Source: Terriglobales bacterium
GTDB taxonomy: Bacteria; Acidobacteriota; Terriglobia; Terriglobales; Acidobacteriaceae
DNA length: 44,267 nucleotides
Direction of reading: 5' to 3'
Assembly: GCA_025451215.1 (NCBI GenBank)
Contig: JANWKU010000124.1
Coordinates: forward strand, 1 to 44,267
The position numbers were made by a program, and so were the translations under genes. The stretch's first letter is position 1. The number at the start of each line of letters is the position of its first letter. This document shows positions 1 to 9,335 of this stretch, piece after piece. The notes beneath the pieces are model-generated. The model saw only the letters and a program-made list of their open reading frames with translations. It made no database searches and was not told the origin of the DNA.

Positions 1-1083
1 ACCGAAAATCCCAGCCCATCGTGGAATGAGTCGCACGTGGATTGGAACATCAACGATCCGGTCAACCCGGTTCCGACCATGGATGGCTTTGTTCGCACTG
101 CGGCCAACGACGGCCGCCGCGATTCTCCGCCATTGAATGATGTTAACGGCGAACGCGCAATGGGTTATTTCACCGGCGACGATCTGCCCTACTATTACTT
201 CATGGCGTCAAATTTCGCCACATCGGACCGGTGGTTTTCGCCGGTCATGTCCCGCACCCAGCTCAATCGCATGTATCTGGTCGCCGCAACTTCCGCCGGC
301 CACGCTTATCCCCTGTCCCCAACGGCCGGTCAGTTGACCAACAAAACTATTTTTGAGTTGCTGCAGAATGCGGGGATTTCATGGCGAATTTACGTGAGTG
401 ACAATCAGGACTCGCCTTTGAAGGACGGCAGCGAGGAAAGCATGTTCACGTTCTCAAATAGCCATACTGCTAACTTCGTGCCGGCTAGCCAATTCCTCAC
501 GGATTTGCAGACCAACAATTTACCGGCGGTCTCTGAAATTGATCCCGGCTTTGCCCGTGGTCTGGATGAACACTCGGGGGAGAATCCGACTGCGCCTTCC
601 GGAAAAATACAGTCCGGCGCGGCTTACGTTTCCACACTTATCAATGCATTCATGCAAAGCCCCTATTGGAAAGATTCCGTGTTCATCCTCTCTTGGGATG
701 AAATGGGAGGGTTCTACGACCATGTTCCTCCCCAGCCCATGCCCAGTCCCGACGGAATTCTTCCCCAGGACTTGCCAGCGGGCGACATTTGCACCATGAC
801 CACAGGGCCGAATTGCGATTTCGCTTATACGGGATTCCGCGTGCCTCTTATTGTCATCTCTCCCTTCACAAAGAAAAACTACGTCTCGCACACAGTCGCG
901 GACTACACCGCGATTTCAAAATTGATCGAGACCCGCTTCGGGCTGCCCAATCTCACTAACCGCGACGCGGCGCAAATGGATATGACGGAGTTCTTTGACT
1001 TCGTCAACATGCCCTGGATGACGCCGCCAACACCTCCAGCGCAGCCCACCAGCCTGCCCTGTGAGTACACGCAATTGCAGTAG
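1..1083 (+). CDS. Phosphoesterase / phospholipase C family protein (5' end missing)
   Basis: The frame is open from base 1 through the TAG at 1081-1083, so the gene begins upstream of the window; the GTG at 37 is only the first internal start codon. The visible 360 residues match the C-terminal part of the alkaline phosphatase-like phosphoesterase family (bacterial phospholipase C/acid phosphatase, PF04185). Supporting features are the SWDEMGGFYDHV block, a typical metal/phosphate-site segment of the family, and the later FRVPLIVISP strand. These enzymes are normally secreted and hydrolyse phospholipid or other phosphate esters; the substrate cannot be told from sequence. A strong intrinsic terminator follows directly, so this is the last gene of its transcript. 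Confidence 0.85.
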   Translation, partial: TENPSPSWNESHVDWNINDPVNPVPTMDGFVRTAANDGRRDSPPLNDVNGERAMGYFTGDDLPYYYFMASNFATSDRWFSPVMSRTQLNRMYLVAATSAGHAYPLSPTAGQLTNKTIFELLQNAGISWRIYVSDNQDSPLKDGSEESMFTFSNSHTANFVPASQFLTDLQTNNLPAVSEIDPGFARGLDEHSGENPTAPSGKIQSGAAYVSTLINAFMQSPYWKDSVFILSWDEMGGFYDHVPPQPMPSPDGILPQDLPAGDICTMTTGPNCDFAYTGFRVPLIVISPFTKKNYVSHTVADYTAISKLIETRFGLPNLTNRDAAQMDMTEFFDFVNMPWMTPPTPPAQPTSLPCEYTQLQ

Positions 1084-1102
1084 AATTAGCCGCTGCCAAC
1101 AA

Positions 1103-1135
1103 GCTGCCAGAGACCTCTCTGGCAGCATTTTTTTT
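1103..1135 (+). terminator. Rho-independent terminator after the phosphoesterase
   Basis: A perfect 10-bp stem (GCTGCCAGAG at 1103-1112, CTCTGGCAGC at 1117-1126) with a 4-base loop is followed by A and eight T. It lies 20 bases past the phosphoesterase stop. The T tract overlaps a possible TTG start at 1134, which argues for the later start of the next gene. Confidence 0.93.
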
Positions 1136-1190
1136 GGATTTCACCATTGTTCATGGTTGCGAACTGCGAAATGGCAGCCATAATAAACAA

Positions 1191-2564
1191 ATGCGTCTTA
1201 AAGCCGCCTTTCTATTCGGTCTGCTGTTCGTTTTGCTGCAGCCGTCGTTCGCAAAAGTTCGCCATTACTACATCGCCGCCGAAGACGTTCCCTGGGACTT
1301 CGCGCCCAGCGACTGGAACCTGATTGAAGGTGGTCCACTGCCTCGCCCCTGGGGAGGGCATACCAAATGGCCGAAGACCCGCTACATTGGCTACACCGAC
1401 GCGACTTTCACAGTACGCACGCCGCAGCCGGAATGGCTGGGAATCCTCGGCCCGATTATTCGCGCCGAGGTAGGCGATGAAATTATCGTGGACTTCCTGA
1501 ATCGCAGCGTTTATCCGCACAGCATTCATCCCCACGGCGTGCTTTACGACAAAGAAAACGAGGGAGCATATTACGTTCCCGCCGGGCGCGGTTCTCTGGT
1601 GCCCACCAACAGCCGCTTCACCTACCATTGGTTCGCCGATGAACACAGCGGCCCCGCTCCCGGCCAGCCAAGTTCGGTGGTCTGGTGGTACCACACTCAC
1701 GCGGGCAATGCGAATGACATTAATTCCGGGCTGATGGGACCTATCATTATTACCGCCAAAGGCAAAGCCAAGCCCGATGGCAGCCCTAAAGACGTGGACC
1801 GCGAGTTTGTCGCTTCCTTCATGATCTTCGATCAACTGAATACCAAGCCGGAAGGCTTGTTCTATTCCATCAATGGCTACATTTTTGGAAACCTTCCCGG
1901 CCTGGTCATGAAAAAGGGCGACCACGTTCGCTGGTATCTGCTGGGCATGGGAAATGAAATTGACATGCACACTCCCCACTGGCATGGGGAAACCGTGACC
2001 TACGATCATCAGAATGTGGACTTGGTGGAGCTTCTTCCCGGCAGCATGAAGACCGTGGACATGGTCGCCTACAATCCTGGGACTTGGATGTTTCACTGCC
2101 ACGTGCTGGAACATATGGAGTCCGGCATGATGGTGGTTTATACGATCTACGAACCGCAAGCGCGTCCTTGCCCTTTGCAGTTCACGGCGGGTGATTTCTA
2201 CGGGGCTTCGAAAAAATATTCCGTCACGGTTAAAAACTTAAGCGACAAACCCATCAAACAGCTCACTCTGGAGTTCGAGCATTTCATTGCGCCGCAATAT
2301 CTGCATCGCCCCTTTGATCCGCGCTGGACAAGTTCCACCGCTGTACCGCCGGGTGGTTCCGTGAGGCTTGAAAAAGACTCCTACTTAAAGGGTGGAGACT
2401 CAATCCTCGGCTGGGCCCTTTATCCGCAGCAAATTACTTATGCCGATGGGTCGGTCTGGAACTCGGCGCACGAAGGCGAATGTTTTCAAATGTACTGGCG
2501 GGACAAAGACCATCCAAATTTAGAAGTGTTGCCGCCGCACCAGGTGGAAATGAACGAAGACTGA
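1191..2564 (+). CDS. Secreted multicopper oxidase
   Basis: A 457-residue cupredoxin-fold oxidase. All four copper-binding motifs are visible: HPHG, WWYHTHAG, HTPHWHG and the C-terminal HCHVLEHMESGM, which holds the type 1 copper ligands His, Cys, His and Met plus trinuclear-site histidines. The arrangement fits a laccase/ceruloplasmin-like enzyme that oxidises a metal ion or phenolic substrate and reduces oxygen to water. I chose ATG 1191 because a signal peptide (MRLKAAFLFGLLFVLLQPSFA) starts exactly there and the longer reading begins inside the preceding terminator. A C-terminal ~130-residue extension after the last copper motif has no motif I recognise. The next gene is convergent. Confidence 0.92.
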   Translation: MRLKAAFLFGLLFVLLQPSFAKVRHYYIAAEDVPWDFAPSDWNLIEGGPLPRPWGGHTKWPKTRYIGYTDATFTVRTPQPEWLGILGPIIRAEVGDEIIVDFLNRSVYPHSIHPHGVLYDKENEGAYYVPAGRGSLVPTNSRFTYHWFADEHSGPAPGQPSSVVWWYHTHAGNANDINSGLMGPIIITAKGKAKPDGSPKDVDREFVASFMIFDQLNTKPEGLFYSINGYIFGNLPGLVMKKGDHVRWYLLGMGNEIDMHTPHWHGETVTYDHQNVDLVELLPGSMKTVDMVAYNPGTWMFHCHVLEHMESGMMVVYTIYEPQARPCPLQFTAGDFYGASKKYSVTVKNLSDKPIKQLTLEFEHFIAPQYLHRPFDPRWTSSTAVPPGGSVRLEKDSYLKGGDSILGWALYPQQITYADGSVWNSAHEGECFQMYWRDKDHPNLEVLPPHQVEMNED

Positions 2565-2581
2565 GTACGCAGGGTGCGTAC
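2565..2581. terminator. Hairpin between convergent genes
   Basis: GTACGCA and TGCGTAC form a 7-bp stem around GGG in the 25-base gap between the multicopper oxidase and proline dehydrogenase stops. There is no T tract, so termination is an inference from position only. Confidence 0.4.
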
Positions 2582-2589
2582 GCGGCGAT

Positions 2590-3510
2590 TTATTTTCGTA
2601 GCAGGTTTCGCATCAGGAAGAACACATTCGCCGGCCGCTCCGCCAATCGCCGCATCAGATACGGATACCACTCGGTCCCAAACGGGACGTACACGCGCAT
2701 GCGCCATCCTTCGCGCACCAGCTTTCGTTGCAGGTCGCGGCGAATGCCGTGAAGCATTTGAAATTCAAAGGCGTCCCGCGTGATGCCTTTGCTGGTGGCA
2801 AAAGCTTTTGCTTCGCCAATCATGCGCGCATCATGCGTTGCCAAGCCGTGATATATGCCACTCTTCAACAGGACTTTCATGAGCTTCACGTAGTTGGCGT
2901 CAACCTCGGATTTTTTCTGGAATGCAACTTCTACCGGCTCTTTGTAGGCTCCTTTGCATAAGCGAATGCGAATCCCCGCGCTGAGTAGCGATTCCACATC
3001 CGCCTCAGAGCGCCGCATGTAACTCTGGATCACGGCTCCCACGCAGCCCGGATTAACCTTGTTGAGTTCGCGAACAAACTCGAGCGTGCGTCCGGTATAT
3101 GCGGAGCCTTCCATATCCACCCGCACAAAATTCGGCGGCGAAACACTCTTGGCTTTGGCCACCAATTCCGAAACCAGTTTGTGGGCAAGTCCGGCGTCGA
3201 AATCCAAACCCATGTGCGTGAGCTTTAGGCTGACGTTCGCATTGAGGTGACGCGCCGTAATCTCATCGAGGAGTTGCTGGTAGAGGCGAGCGCTGGCTCG
3301 GGCTTCGTCGGCAGTTGTGACGTTCTCTCCCAGGTTGTCAATGGAAACAGCCAGGTGCCGATCATTAAGCGACTGCGCGATGCGCAGCGCGTCCTCGGGC
3401 TGTGTGCCAGCGACAAAGCGGCGGGAAAGTTTGCGGCCAGCGGCTGATTTTTCAGCGAGAGCGCGCATGGCCCTGCTGGAGGAAAGCGAGATGAAGAACG
3501 CCCTCAGCAC
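2590..3510 (-). CDS. Proline dehydrogenase (monofunctional)
   Basis: A 306-residue TIM-barrel FAD enzyme that oxidises proline to pyrroline-5-carboxylate, the first step of proline catabolism. Family marks include IRLCKGAYKEP in the middle and the C-terminal YPYLMRRLAERPAN helix, which carries the paired arginines that bind the proline carboxylate. The length matches stand-alone bacterial ProDH rather than the large bifunctional PutA, and no P5C dehydrogenase gene is in the window. The GTG start has AGGGG five bases upstream. It is followed, upstream on the same strand after about 70 bases, by trxB, so the two may share a transcript. Confidence 0.9.
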   Translation of the reverse strand: MLRAFFISLSSSRAMRALAEKSAAGRKLSRRFVAGTQPEDALRIAQSLNDRHLAVSIDNLGENVTTADEARASARLYQQLLDEITARHLNANVSLKLTHMGLDFDAGLAHKLVSELVAKAKSVSPPNFVRVDMEGSAYTGRTLEFVRELNKVNPGCVGAVIQSYMRRSEADVESLLSAGIRIRLCKGAYKEPVEVAFQKKSEVDANYVKLMKVLLKSGIYHGLATHDARMIGEAKAFATSKGITRDAFEFQMLHGIRRDLQRKLVREGWRMRVYVPFGTEWYPYLMRRLAERPANVFFLMRNLLRK

Positions 3511-3583
3511 GAGTGCCCCTCAACAAAAACCCGAAACGCAAATGGGGCGCGCGAAGCGAACATGCGAACCTTCACAGCATTTC

Positions 3584-4516
3584 TTACAGGCCTTTTTGTT
3601 CCAAAAACCTCTCTACCTCAAGCGCAGCCATGCAGCCACTGCCTGAGGCCGTAATCGCCTGCCGGTAGCGGCGGTCCTGCACATCGCCGCAGGCGTAGAC
3701 GCCGGGCACTTTAGTAAAAACATAATCGTGCGTTTTCAGATACCCGTCCTGGTCCATATCCAGATGGCCTTCAAACATTTTCGCATTCGGAATATGGCCG
3801 ATGCCCAGGAACATGGCGCTGGTCGGCAGGTCCCAAACTTTGTTGGTTTTCAAATTCCTGAGCTTGAGGCCGGTGACTTCCTTCTTTTTTACGTCGTGGA
3901 CTTCTTCTACAACGGTATCGGTGAGAAATTCAATCTGCTTGTGCTCGTGTGCGCGGTCCAGCATGATTTTCGAGGCGCGAAAATGGTCGCGACGATGAAT
4001 CAAGGTGACCTTGGTGGCAAAGCGGGTAAGGAACAGCGCCTCTTCCATGGCGGAGTCGCCGCCGCCAATCACCACGATTTCCTTGCCGGAGAAGAAAAAT
4101 CCGTCGCAGGTGGCGCAGGACGAAACTCCGTGACCAATCAGCGCCTGCTCGCTCGGCAATCCCAGCCACCGCGCCGATGCTCCGCTGGCAATAATCAGCG
4201 TTTGGGTATGGATGACGTGCTTGCTCACATGCACCATAAAAGGACGCTTGGTCAGGTCCACGCTGGTCACATGGCCCAGCATGTATTCCGCGCCAAAGCG
4301 TGTGGCCTGCTTGCGCATGTTTTCGATCAACTCCGGTCCCTGAATTCCTTCAGGAAAGCCGGGGAAATTTTCCACGAGCGTAGTCATGGAAAGTTGACCT
4401 CCGGGCTCGTGGCCTTCAATTACCAGCGGCTTTAAATTGGCGCGCGCTGTATAAAGCGCCGCCGTGTGACCGGAGCAGCCGGAACCCATTACAACCACAT
4501 CGCGAAAGTTTTCCAT
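3584..4516 (-). CDS. trxB: Thioredoxin reductase
   Basis: A 310-residue low-molecular-weight NADPH:thioredoxin reductase. The FAD-binding GSGCSGHTAA is at residues 12-21, the redox-active CATCDG disulfide in the middle, and the NADPH-binding GGGDSAMEEA follows. The C-terminal GVYACGDVQDRRYRQA is the conserved FAD-contact segment. It reduces thioredoxin in the cytoplasm. The first glycine of the usual GxGPAG is kept, but the Pro-Ala is Cys-Ser (GSGCSG), an uncommon variant. It lies upstream of proline dehydrogenase on the same strand. Confidence 0.96.
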   Translation of the reverse strand: MENFRDVVVMGSGCSGHTAALYTARANLKPLVIEGHEPGGQLSMTTLVENFPGFPEGIQGPELIENMRKQATRFGAEYMLGHVTSVDLTKRPFMVHVSKHVIHTQTLIIASGASARWLGLPSEQALIGHGVSSCATCDGFFFSGKEIVVIGGGDSAMEEALFLTRFATKVTLIHRRDHFRASKIMLDRAHEHKQIEFLTDTVVEEVHDVKKKEVTGLKLRNLKTNKVWDLPTSAMFLGIGHIPNAKMFEGHLDMDQDGYLKTHDYVFTKVPGVYACGDVQDRRYRQAITASGSGCMAALEVERFLEQKGL

Positions 4517-4627
4517 AGAACTCAGATTAGATTGTGCTTTTGAAGTTTAGTTGCAAAGGTGAAATATCAGAGTAATCGAAACCGGCTCCCAGCAAAAGCG
4601 CCGTGCTCGAAACGGACCCTCGCTGTT

Positions 4628-5374
4628 TTAATTTTGTGTCTTTACGGGCCGCTTCGGCGTTCCCTTCACGGGCACTTTGCCGCGATGGGAAGCGGACCCA
4701 ACTCGCTCTAACTCCTCGGGAACAATGGTTCGCGTTTGCAGGATTCTCCGGTAATCGGAAACCACCGCGGACGCACTCGCAAACAATGGCTCGTAGGCGC
4801 TTTGGTCAGGCGCAGGGCCGGCTTCGGTAGCCATGCAGCGGGCCAACGCAATGGAGGACTTGCCGAAGCGCTCCAGCCGGATGTGGGTCACGGGAGTATT
4901 CGTTGCCAGCATGCTGGCTGGGGAGGTGACCGCAGAAGCATCATCTTCGACGGAAAGCTGCATTAAGTCCTTAGGGTCTCGCACCCGCAATACCAGCGTT
5001 TCAATCATGTTCTGCGGATCGGTGCTGAAGGAATACTGCACCGTGGAAAAAAATGCCTGTCCCGCGATTTCCCGCCGGATTCGCACCCAGCTTGAAACGT
5101 CAGAAGTTGGAGAGATCCGCATGTTCTGCGCTGGATTAAGAAGATTGGAGTTGTCTTCCAGGGTGGAGCGTCCCCGGTCCACTTCGAAATCCACGGCAAA
5201 ATCTGGTTGTTTTGGGACCCTTGCCAGCGCCGCCGCAATTTCTTTTTGCTCTTCGGCGGAAGGCGTGCAGGCGTTAATCATGTTGACTTTTACCTTGGGT
5301 TGCGCGGATTGTTGCGCCAGGGCCGAAATACTCAATCCAATTAGCAGAAGTGCCGTAACAAATTTAGGAATCAC
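4628..5374 (-). CDS. Secreted protein of unknown function
   Basis: A 248-residue protein. I placed the start at GTG 5374 because a clear signal peptide (IPKFVTALLLIGLSISALAQ) follows; a longer frame reaches 5455 but adds an unconvincing basic N-terminus. The mature part has one Cys near its start (NACTPS), a DFAVDFEVDRGRST stretch and a Pro/Lys-rich C-terminus. I recognise no catalytic motif. It is divergent from the membrane phosphatase that starts at 5594, and the two could share a control region. Confidence 0.65.
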   Translation of the reverse strand: MIPKFVTALLLIGLSISALAQQSAQPKVKVNMINACTPSAEEQKEIAAALARVPKQPDFAVDFEVDRGRSTLEDNSNLLNPAQNMRISPTSDVSSWVRIRREIAGQAFFSTVQYSFSTDPQNMIETLVLRVRDPKDLMQLSVEDDASAVTSPASMLATNTPVTHIRLERFGKSSIALARCMATEAGPAPDQSAYEPLFASASAVVSDYRRILQTRTIVPEELERVGSASHRGKVPVKGTPKRPVKTQN

Positions 5375-5593
5375 GGCGGCATTGTAACAGGAACGCCCGC
5401 GCCCTTTTAAGAAGGTTACCCTCGCTTTCCATTCTTTTCGCACAGGACGGGGCAATGGTGAAAGGTTAAAATTGACGGTCGGCGTGGGCTGTTCCGTCGA
5501 AGCGATTTCTAACGTGAATCGTCCAACCCTTCACAAGGAAAGCCGCTATCATCGAGTGTCTTACGCGCGGCTGCGAAACTTCCGCTGGATGGC

Positions 5594-7699
5594 ATGAAAG
5601 CTTTCTTCCAAAACTTGCACTTTCGCCTGGAACACGAAGGATTGTTCCCCAACAGCCGCCTTTCACGGGCTGCATGGTATTTACTGGGGCTGGACCTTGC
5701 GCTGTTCCTGCTGGAAATCGTCTTTCGCTGGTCCGGCCTGGCGAACGGCGGCGGCCTTCGCGGCTGGGTCTTGTTGCTCAGCTTCGCGGTCATCATTTTA
5801 TTCGTGCTGGTGGGCATTCGCTGGGTCCGCCAAAAGTTGATGTGGCGTCTGCGCAATCGCCTCATTGTCACTTACATGTTCATCGGCGTCATCCCCGCAA
5901 TTCTTCTCATAACCATGGCCTTCGTCACGCTTTACCTGTTCGCCGGGCAATTCGCGAATTTCGTGGTGCTGGCTGAATTGAACGCGCGGCTGCGAGGGAT
6001 ATCCGCGTCGAATACCGCTGTAGCTTCGGAAATGGCGCGGGAACTGGATGCCAACCAGACGATCAGCAATTTCGTAAAAGAGCTTAAGGTCCGCGATCCA
6101 GAATGGAAAAAGCGAAATGTCTGCGCATTTGAAAATGAAAAAATGCTGATTTGCGACCAAAGCATTGGGCAATTTCAACTAGCGGCAGTCGCCCTGGCGT
6201 ACAGAACTCCCGGCGGAATCGTGAATGATCATGACCGATTGGAATTGCGGTCCGCCACAACTCTCGCAGTGAAAGCGGGGGACCTTACCGTGGTTTCCAG
6301 CGAGCCGCTGGACGAAGAACTTCTCGGCGACATGTCAAAAAAGTTGGGCGTGGTTTATTTTTACCACTCCGTACAAAATCCAGATTCCGGAAATCACGTT
6401 ACCGTCGAACTCAACGGAAATGATGCGAACGTAAAGACTACCTCTGCCGGCATCCTTCCCCCCGAGACCAACATTTTGGATCGAGAGATTACATTCTTCA
6501 CCCCTGTCCGCATTTCTATTTGGACGAAGGCTGGAACTTTGCCCGATGCTCAAGGCATCAACGCGCTCGGCATCCACACGCGGCCGTCCCTGCTTTATGA
6601 CCGGCTCTTCGCCGCACTGGGAGAGTTCTCGCAAATGGTCGAATATTTCCTGGTGGTCATCGCCGTGATCCTCGCGATCATCGAGCTTGTTGCGCTTTAT
6701 ATCGGCACCCGCTTGACCCGCTCCGTCACCGGCGCCGTGGCCCAGCTTTATTCGGCCACCACTTTCGTCAATCAAGGCGACTTGAGCCATCGCATTCCTG
6801 TTCAATCTTCCGATCAGTTGGCCTCTCTCGCCACCTCTTTCAATGCCATGACGGCCTCGCTCGAGAACCTGCTGGAAGAGCAGCGCGACAAGCAAAAGCT
6901 GGAGAATGAACTCATCATCGCGCAGGAAGTACAGTCGCAATTGTTCCCTCGCGTGATTTCACAAGTCTCCTCGCTCGATCTCCATGGATTTTGCCGCCCC
7001 GCCAGGACGGTGAGCGGCGATTACTACGACTTCCTCACCGTTGATCCGGAAACGCTGATCTTCGCGGTGGGCGACGTGAGCGGCAAAGGAATTTCCGCCG
7101 CGCTGTTAATGGCCACTATCCACTCGGCGGTGCGTGCTTACAGCATTGAAGGCATCCCACTGGTGCGCCAGATGATGACTGCCGGCGCGGGAGAGCCCTC
7201 CACGGTCGCATCCGCCGTCCTGCACGGCGCGGAAGTTTCCCCCTCCTACCTGCTTTCCCTGCTGAACCATCAGCTATATTCCAGCACGCCTCCGGAAAAA
7301 TATGCGACGCTCTTCCTGGCGTTCTACGACGGCCGTAGGCGCAAACTTACCTATTCCAACGCCGGCCATTTGCCTCCCATGGTGATCTCTGAGGATGGCA
7401 CTACTCGTCGCTTGGATTGTGGTGGCACCGTGGTGGGATTATTTGACGATGTCAGTTACGAGGAGGCTTCCATCTTCCTGCGTCCGGGAGAGATTTTTCT
7501 GGCTTACAGCGACGGCGTAACGGAGCCAGAAAATGACTACGGCGAATTCGGTGAGGAACGCCTTTTGGACTTGGTGTACGAAAACCGGCATCAGCCGCTC
7601 TGCACGATCAGCGAGACCGTGACCTTGGCGCTGGATGACTGGATCGGCGCCCGCGAGCAACCCGACGACGTGACTCTCGTCCTCGCCCGCGCACGCTAA
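5594..7699 (+). CDS. Membrane HAMP-PP2C serine phosphatase (RsbU/SpoIIE-like)
   Basis: A 701-residue signalling phosphatase. Three hydrophobic segments occur around residues 22-45, 53-75 and 88-116. An extracytoplasmic sensor-like region runs to about 345, then another membrane helix, a HAMP domain (about 370-420), a short coiled coil, and a C-terminal PP2C/SpoIIE domain. The phosphatase metal motifs are intact: SGDYYDF, VGDVSGKG, SNAGHLPP, AYSDGVTE and the terminal PDDVTLV. Such proteins usually dephosphorylate anti-sigma-factor antagonists in partner-switching cascades. No anti-sigma factor or STAS partner is nearby, so its target is unknown. Confidence 0.93.
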   Translation: MKAFFQNLHFRLEHEGLFPNSRLSRAAWYLLGLDLALFLLEIVFRWSGLANGGGLRGWVLLLSFAVIILFVLVGIRWVRQKLMWRLRNRLIVTYMFIGVIPAILLITMAFVTLYLFAGQFANFVVLAELNARLRGISASNTAVASEMARELDANQTISNFVKELKVRDPEWKKRNVCAFENEKMLICDQSIGQFQLAAVALAYRTPGGIVNDHDRLELRSATTLAVKAGDLTVVSSEPLDEELLGDMSKKLGVVYFYHSVQNPDSGNHVTVELNGNDANVKTTSAGILPPETNILDREITFFTPVRISIWTKAGTLPDAQGINALGIHTRPSLLYDRLFAALGEFSQMVEYFLVVIAVILAIIELVALYIGTRLTRSVTGAVAQLYSATTFVNQGDLSHRIPVQSSDQLASLATSFNAMTASLENLLEEQRDKQKLENELIIAQEVQSQLFPRVISQVSSLDLHGFCRPARTVSGDYYDFLTVDPETLIFAVGDVSGKGISAALLMATIHSAVRAYSIEGIPLVRQMMTAGAGEPSTVASAVLHGAEVSPSYLLSLLNHQLYSSTPPEKYATLFLAFYDGRRRKLTYSNAGHLPPMVISEDGTTRRLDCGGTVVGLFDDVSYEEASIFLRPGEIFLAYSDGVTEPENDYGEFGEERLLDLVYENRHQPLCTISETVTLALDDWIGAREQPDDVTLVLARAR

Positions 7700-7719
7700 A
7701 AATTCGTGAAGTAAAGTGA

Positions 7720-7841
7720 TCGGGGCAGCCGCTCAACTATCGGCCAGCGCAGTCCTCGCATGAACTCGCTCAGCGACGGGAGCAGGCTGCCCCGAGTGCT
7801 CCGCGCACCCCCTCGTAATCAAGCACGCCAAGGCGCGGAGC
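7720..7841. repeat. Two consecutive inverted repeats
   Basis: In the 193-base convergent gap, an 11-bp perfect inverted repeat (arms at 7720-7730 and 7785-7795, TCGGGGCAGCC) is followed by a 9-bp one (arms at 7798-7806 and 7833-7841, GCTCCGCGC). They could form two hairpins in RNA. No T tract follows directly, and I do not recognise a known RNA family. Confidence 0.5.
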
Positions 7842-7892
7842 AAACCTAATTTTTCAATTGAACAGGGTGAGTAAATGTAGGGAAAAACCGCG

Positions 7893-8174
7893 CTAACAGA
7901 GGAGCGCGCAACTCAACAAAAGCGGGGATTCCGCGTGGACTACGGGAACCATAACAATTTGATCAAGAGAAGTCTCGGTAACATCAGGTAAAGCCTTTTT
8001 CACTGGCGAGTTCACAACAGGATGAACCGGAGGACTGGATAGCCGCGCCTTCGCAACAACCGGCGCCGTACCTCCGTGAAATGTGAAATCTGGAAGTTCG
8101 ACCTGGGGAAGGACAAGAATCGCCAGGAGCAATGCTAACTCGAAAATGAGGAGTGTCCACTTCCAGCGCGACAT
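7893..8174 (-). CDS. Small single-pass membrane protein, unknown
   Basis: A 93-residue ORF. An N-terminal MSRWKW basic start leads into a hydrophobic helix (LLIFELALLLAILVLP), followed by a Pro/Val-rich periplasmic-type tail. The positive-inside start and clean helix look like a real membrane anchor, but no family is recognised and no ribosome binding site is obvious. Confidence 0.45.
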   Translation of the reverse strand: MSRWKWTLLIFELALLLAILVLPQVELPDFTFHGGTAPVVAKARLSSPPVHPVVNSPVKKALPDVTETSLDQIVMVPVVHAESPLLLSCALLC

Positions 8175-8314
8175 ATGGGTACCAAACTACCAGTACTAAA
8201 ACTTAGATGCAGGGTATTGGAATATGAAGGGCACTGTCAACGCTCAAAATCTCATTTTCAGGGCGGACGGATTTCAGGCCGATGGTTTCCGGGACGATGC
8301 GTCGCCCTGGAACT

Positions 8315-9321
8315 TCAAAATTGACCGGCCTCACTCGGCATGGCCCCCGCCTGGCTTACCACCCAGGCCCCCATTTTGTTCCCTCTCTCATTCATTCGCG
8401 CCAAAAACTGTTCATCCAATTCTGCTTCACGCGGTTTTCGCCGGAGATATTCGTGGACCAGCCCGGCGGTGAATGCGTCTCCAGCGCCCACGCTGTCCAC
8501 CACTTTACATGCCATCCCCGGATGGGAATGGCTGAAATTGTTAGCCACTAGCAAACTCCCGCCCGCTCCGCGCGTAATGCAAACCAGCTTTAGATCGAAC
8601 GTCTCAATCATTCGCCGCGCGGAAATCTCTACACCCTCTTGCGACAAACGCAACGATTCCAACACCGTGGGGAATTCATCTTTATTCATCTTGACCATGT
8701 CCGCGAGCTTGCAGGAAGCGGCTAGAATTTCCGCGGAATAGTAGTTCTGCCGAAGGTTTACATCAAAAATGCGGAGCGTGTCCGGAGCCGTATGTTTTAG
8801 AAAGTTGTGTATCGTGTCCCGCGACTCCGCGGACCTCTGCGCCAGGGATCCGAAACAGACTGCATCCACTCTCGCGCCAAGGCCTTCCACTCCGGCGTCC
8901 ACTCAAGCGAGTCCCAGGCCGCAGCTTCGGAAATCACGAAACCAGGCTGCCCCTGAGAGTCGAGACTCACTTTCACGGTTCCTGTTGGATGTTTCGGATC
9001 ATGCTGCATATAGTCGCATTGCAAATTTCGCTCGCGGAGCTGCGCGATCGCTTCTTTGCCTAAAGCGTCGTTACCTATCCTGCTGGCAACCACGCCCCGA
9101 TTTCCAAGCAAAGTTGAGATATAAGCGAAATTCGCGGGCGCACCACCTAGTTGCCGGCCCGCGGGGAGAAAATCCCACAGAACTTCTCCCAAACCAACAA
9201 CAATCCGTGGAGGGGCAGCCTTCAGACCGTAGTCTTCCAGTCGAGACTCGCCTCCTATATCCGCCACCCACTTATCATATCCCCCAATAAATACTGCCTT
9301 ACAAGAATTCCCTGGGACCAC
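8315..9321 (-). pseudogene. PfkB-family fructokinase, broken by a frameshift
   Basis: Two overlapping frames together make one carbohydrate kinase. The upstream part (8797-9321) carries VVGLGEVLWDFLP and the sugar-binding GGAPANFA. The downstream part (8315-8902) carries VDAVCFGSLAQRS, NLRQNYYS and the ATP/catalytic signature DSVGAGDAFTAG. The homologous reading passes from the first frame to the second near 8868-8876, consistent with one missing base in the GCGCGAGAGTGG context. If intact, the product would phosphorylate fructose or a related sugar. The start is uncertain: 9321 is the first start codon of the frame, but the family core begins about 40 residues later. This is either true decay or a base-calling error. 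Confidence 0.85.
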
Positions 9322-9335
9322 GTTCTACAATTGTC

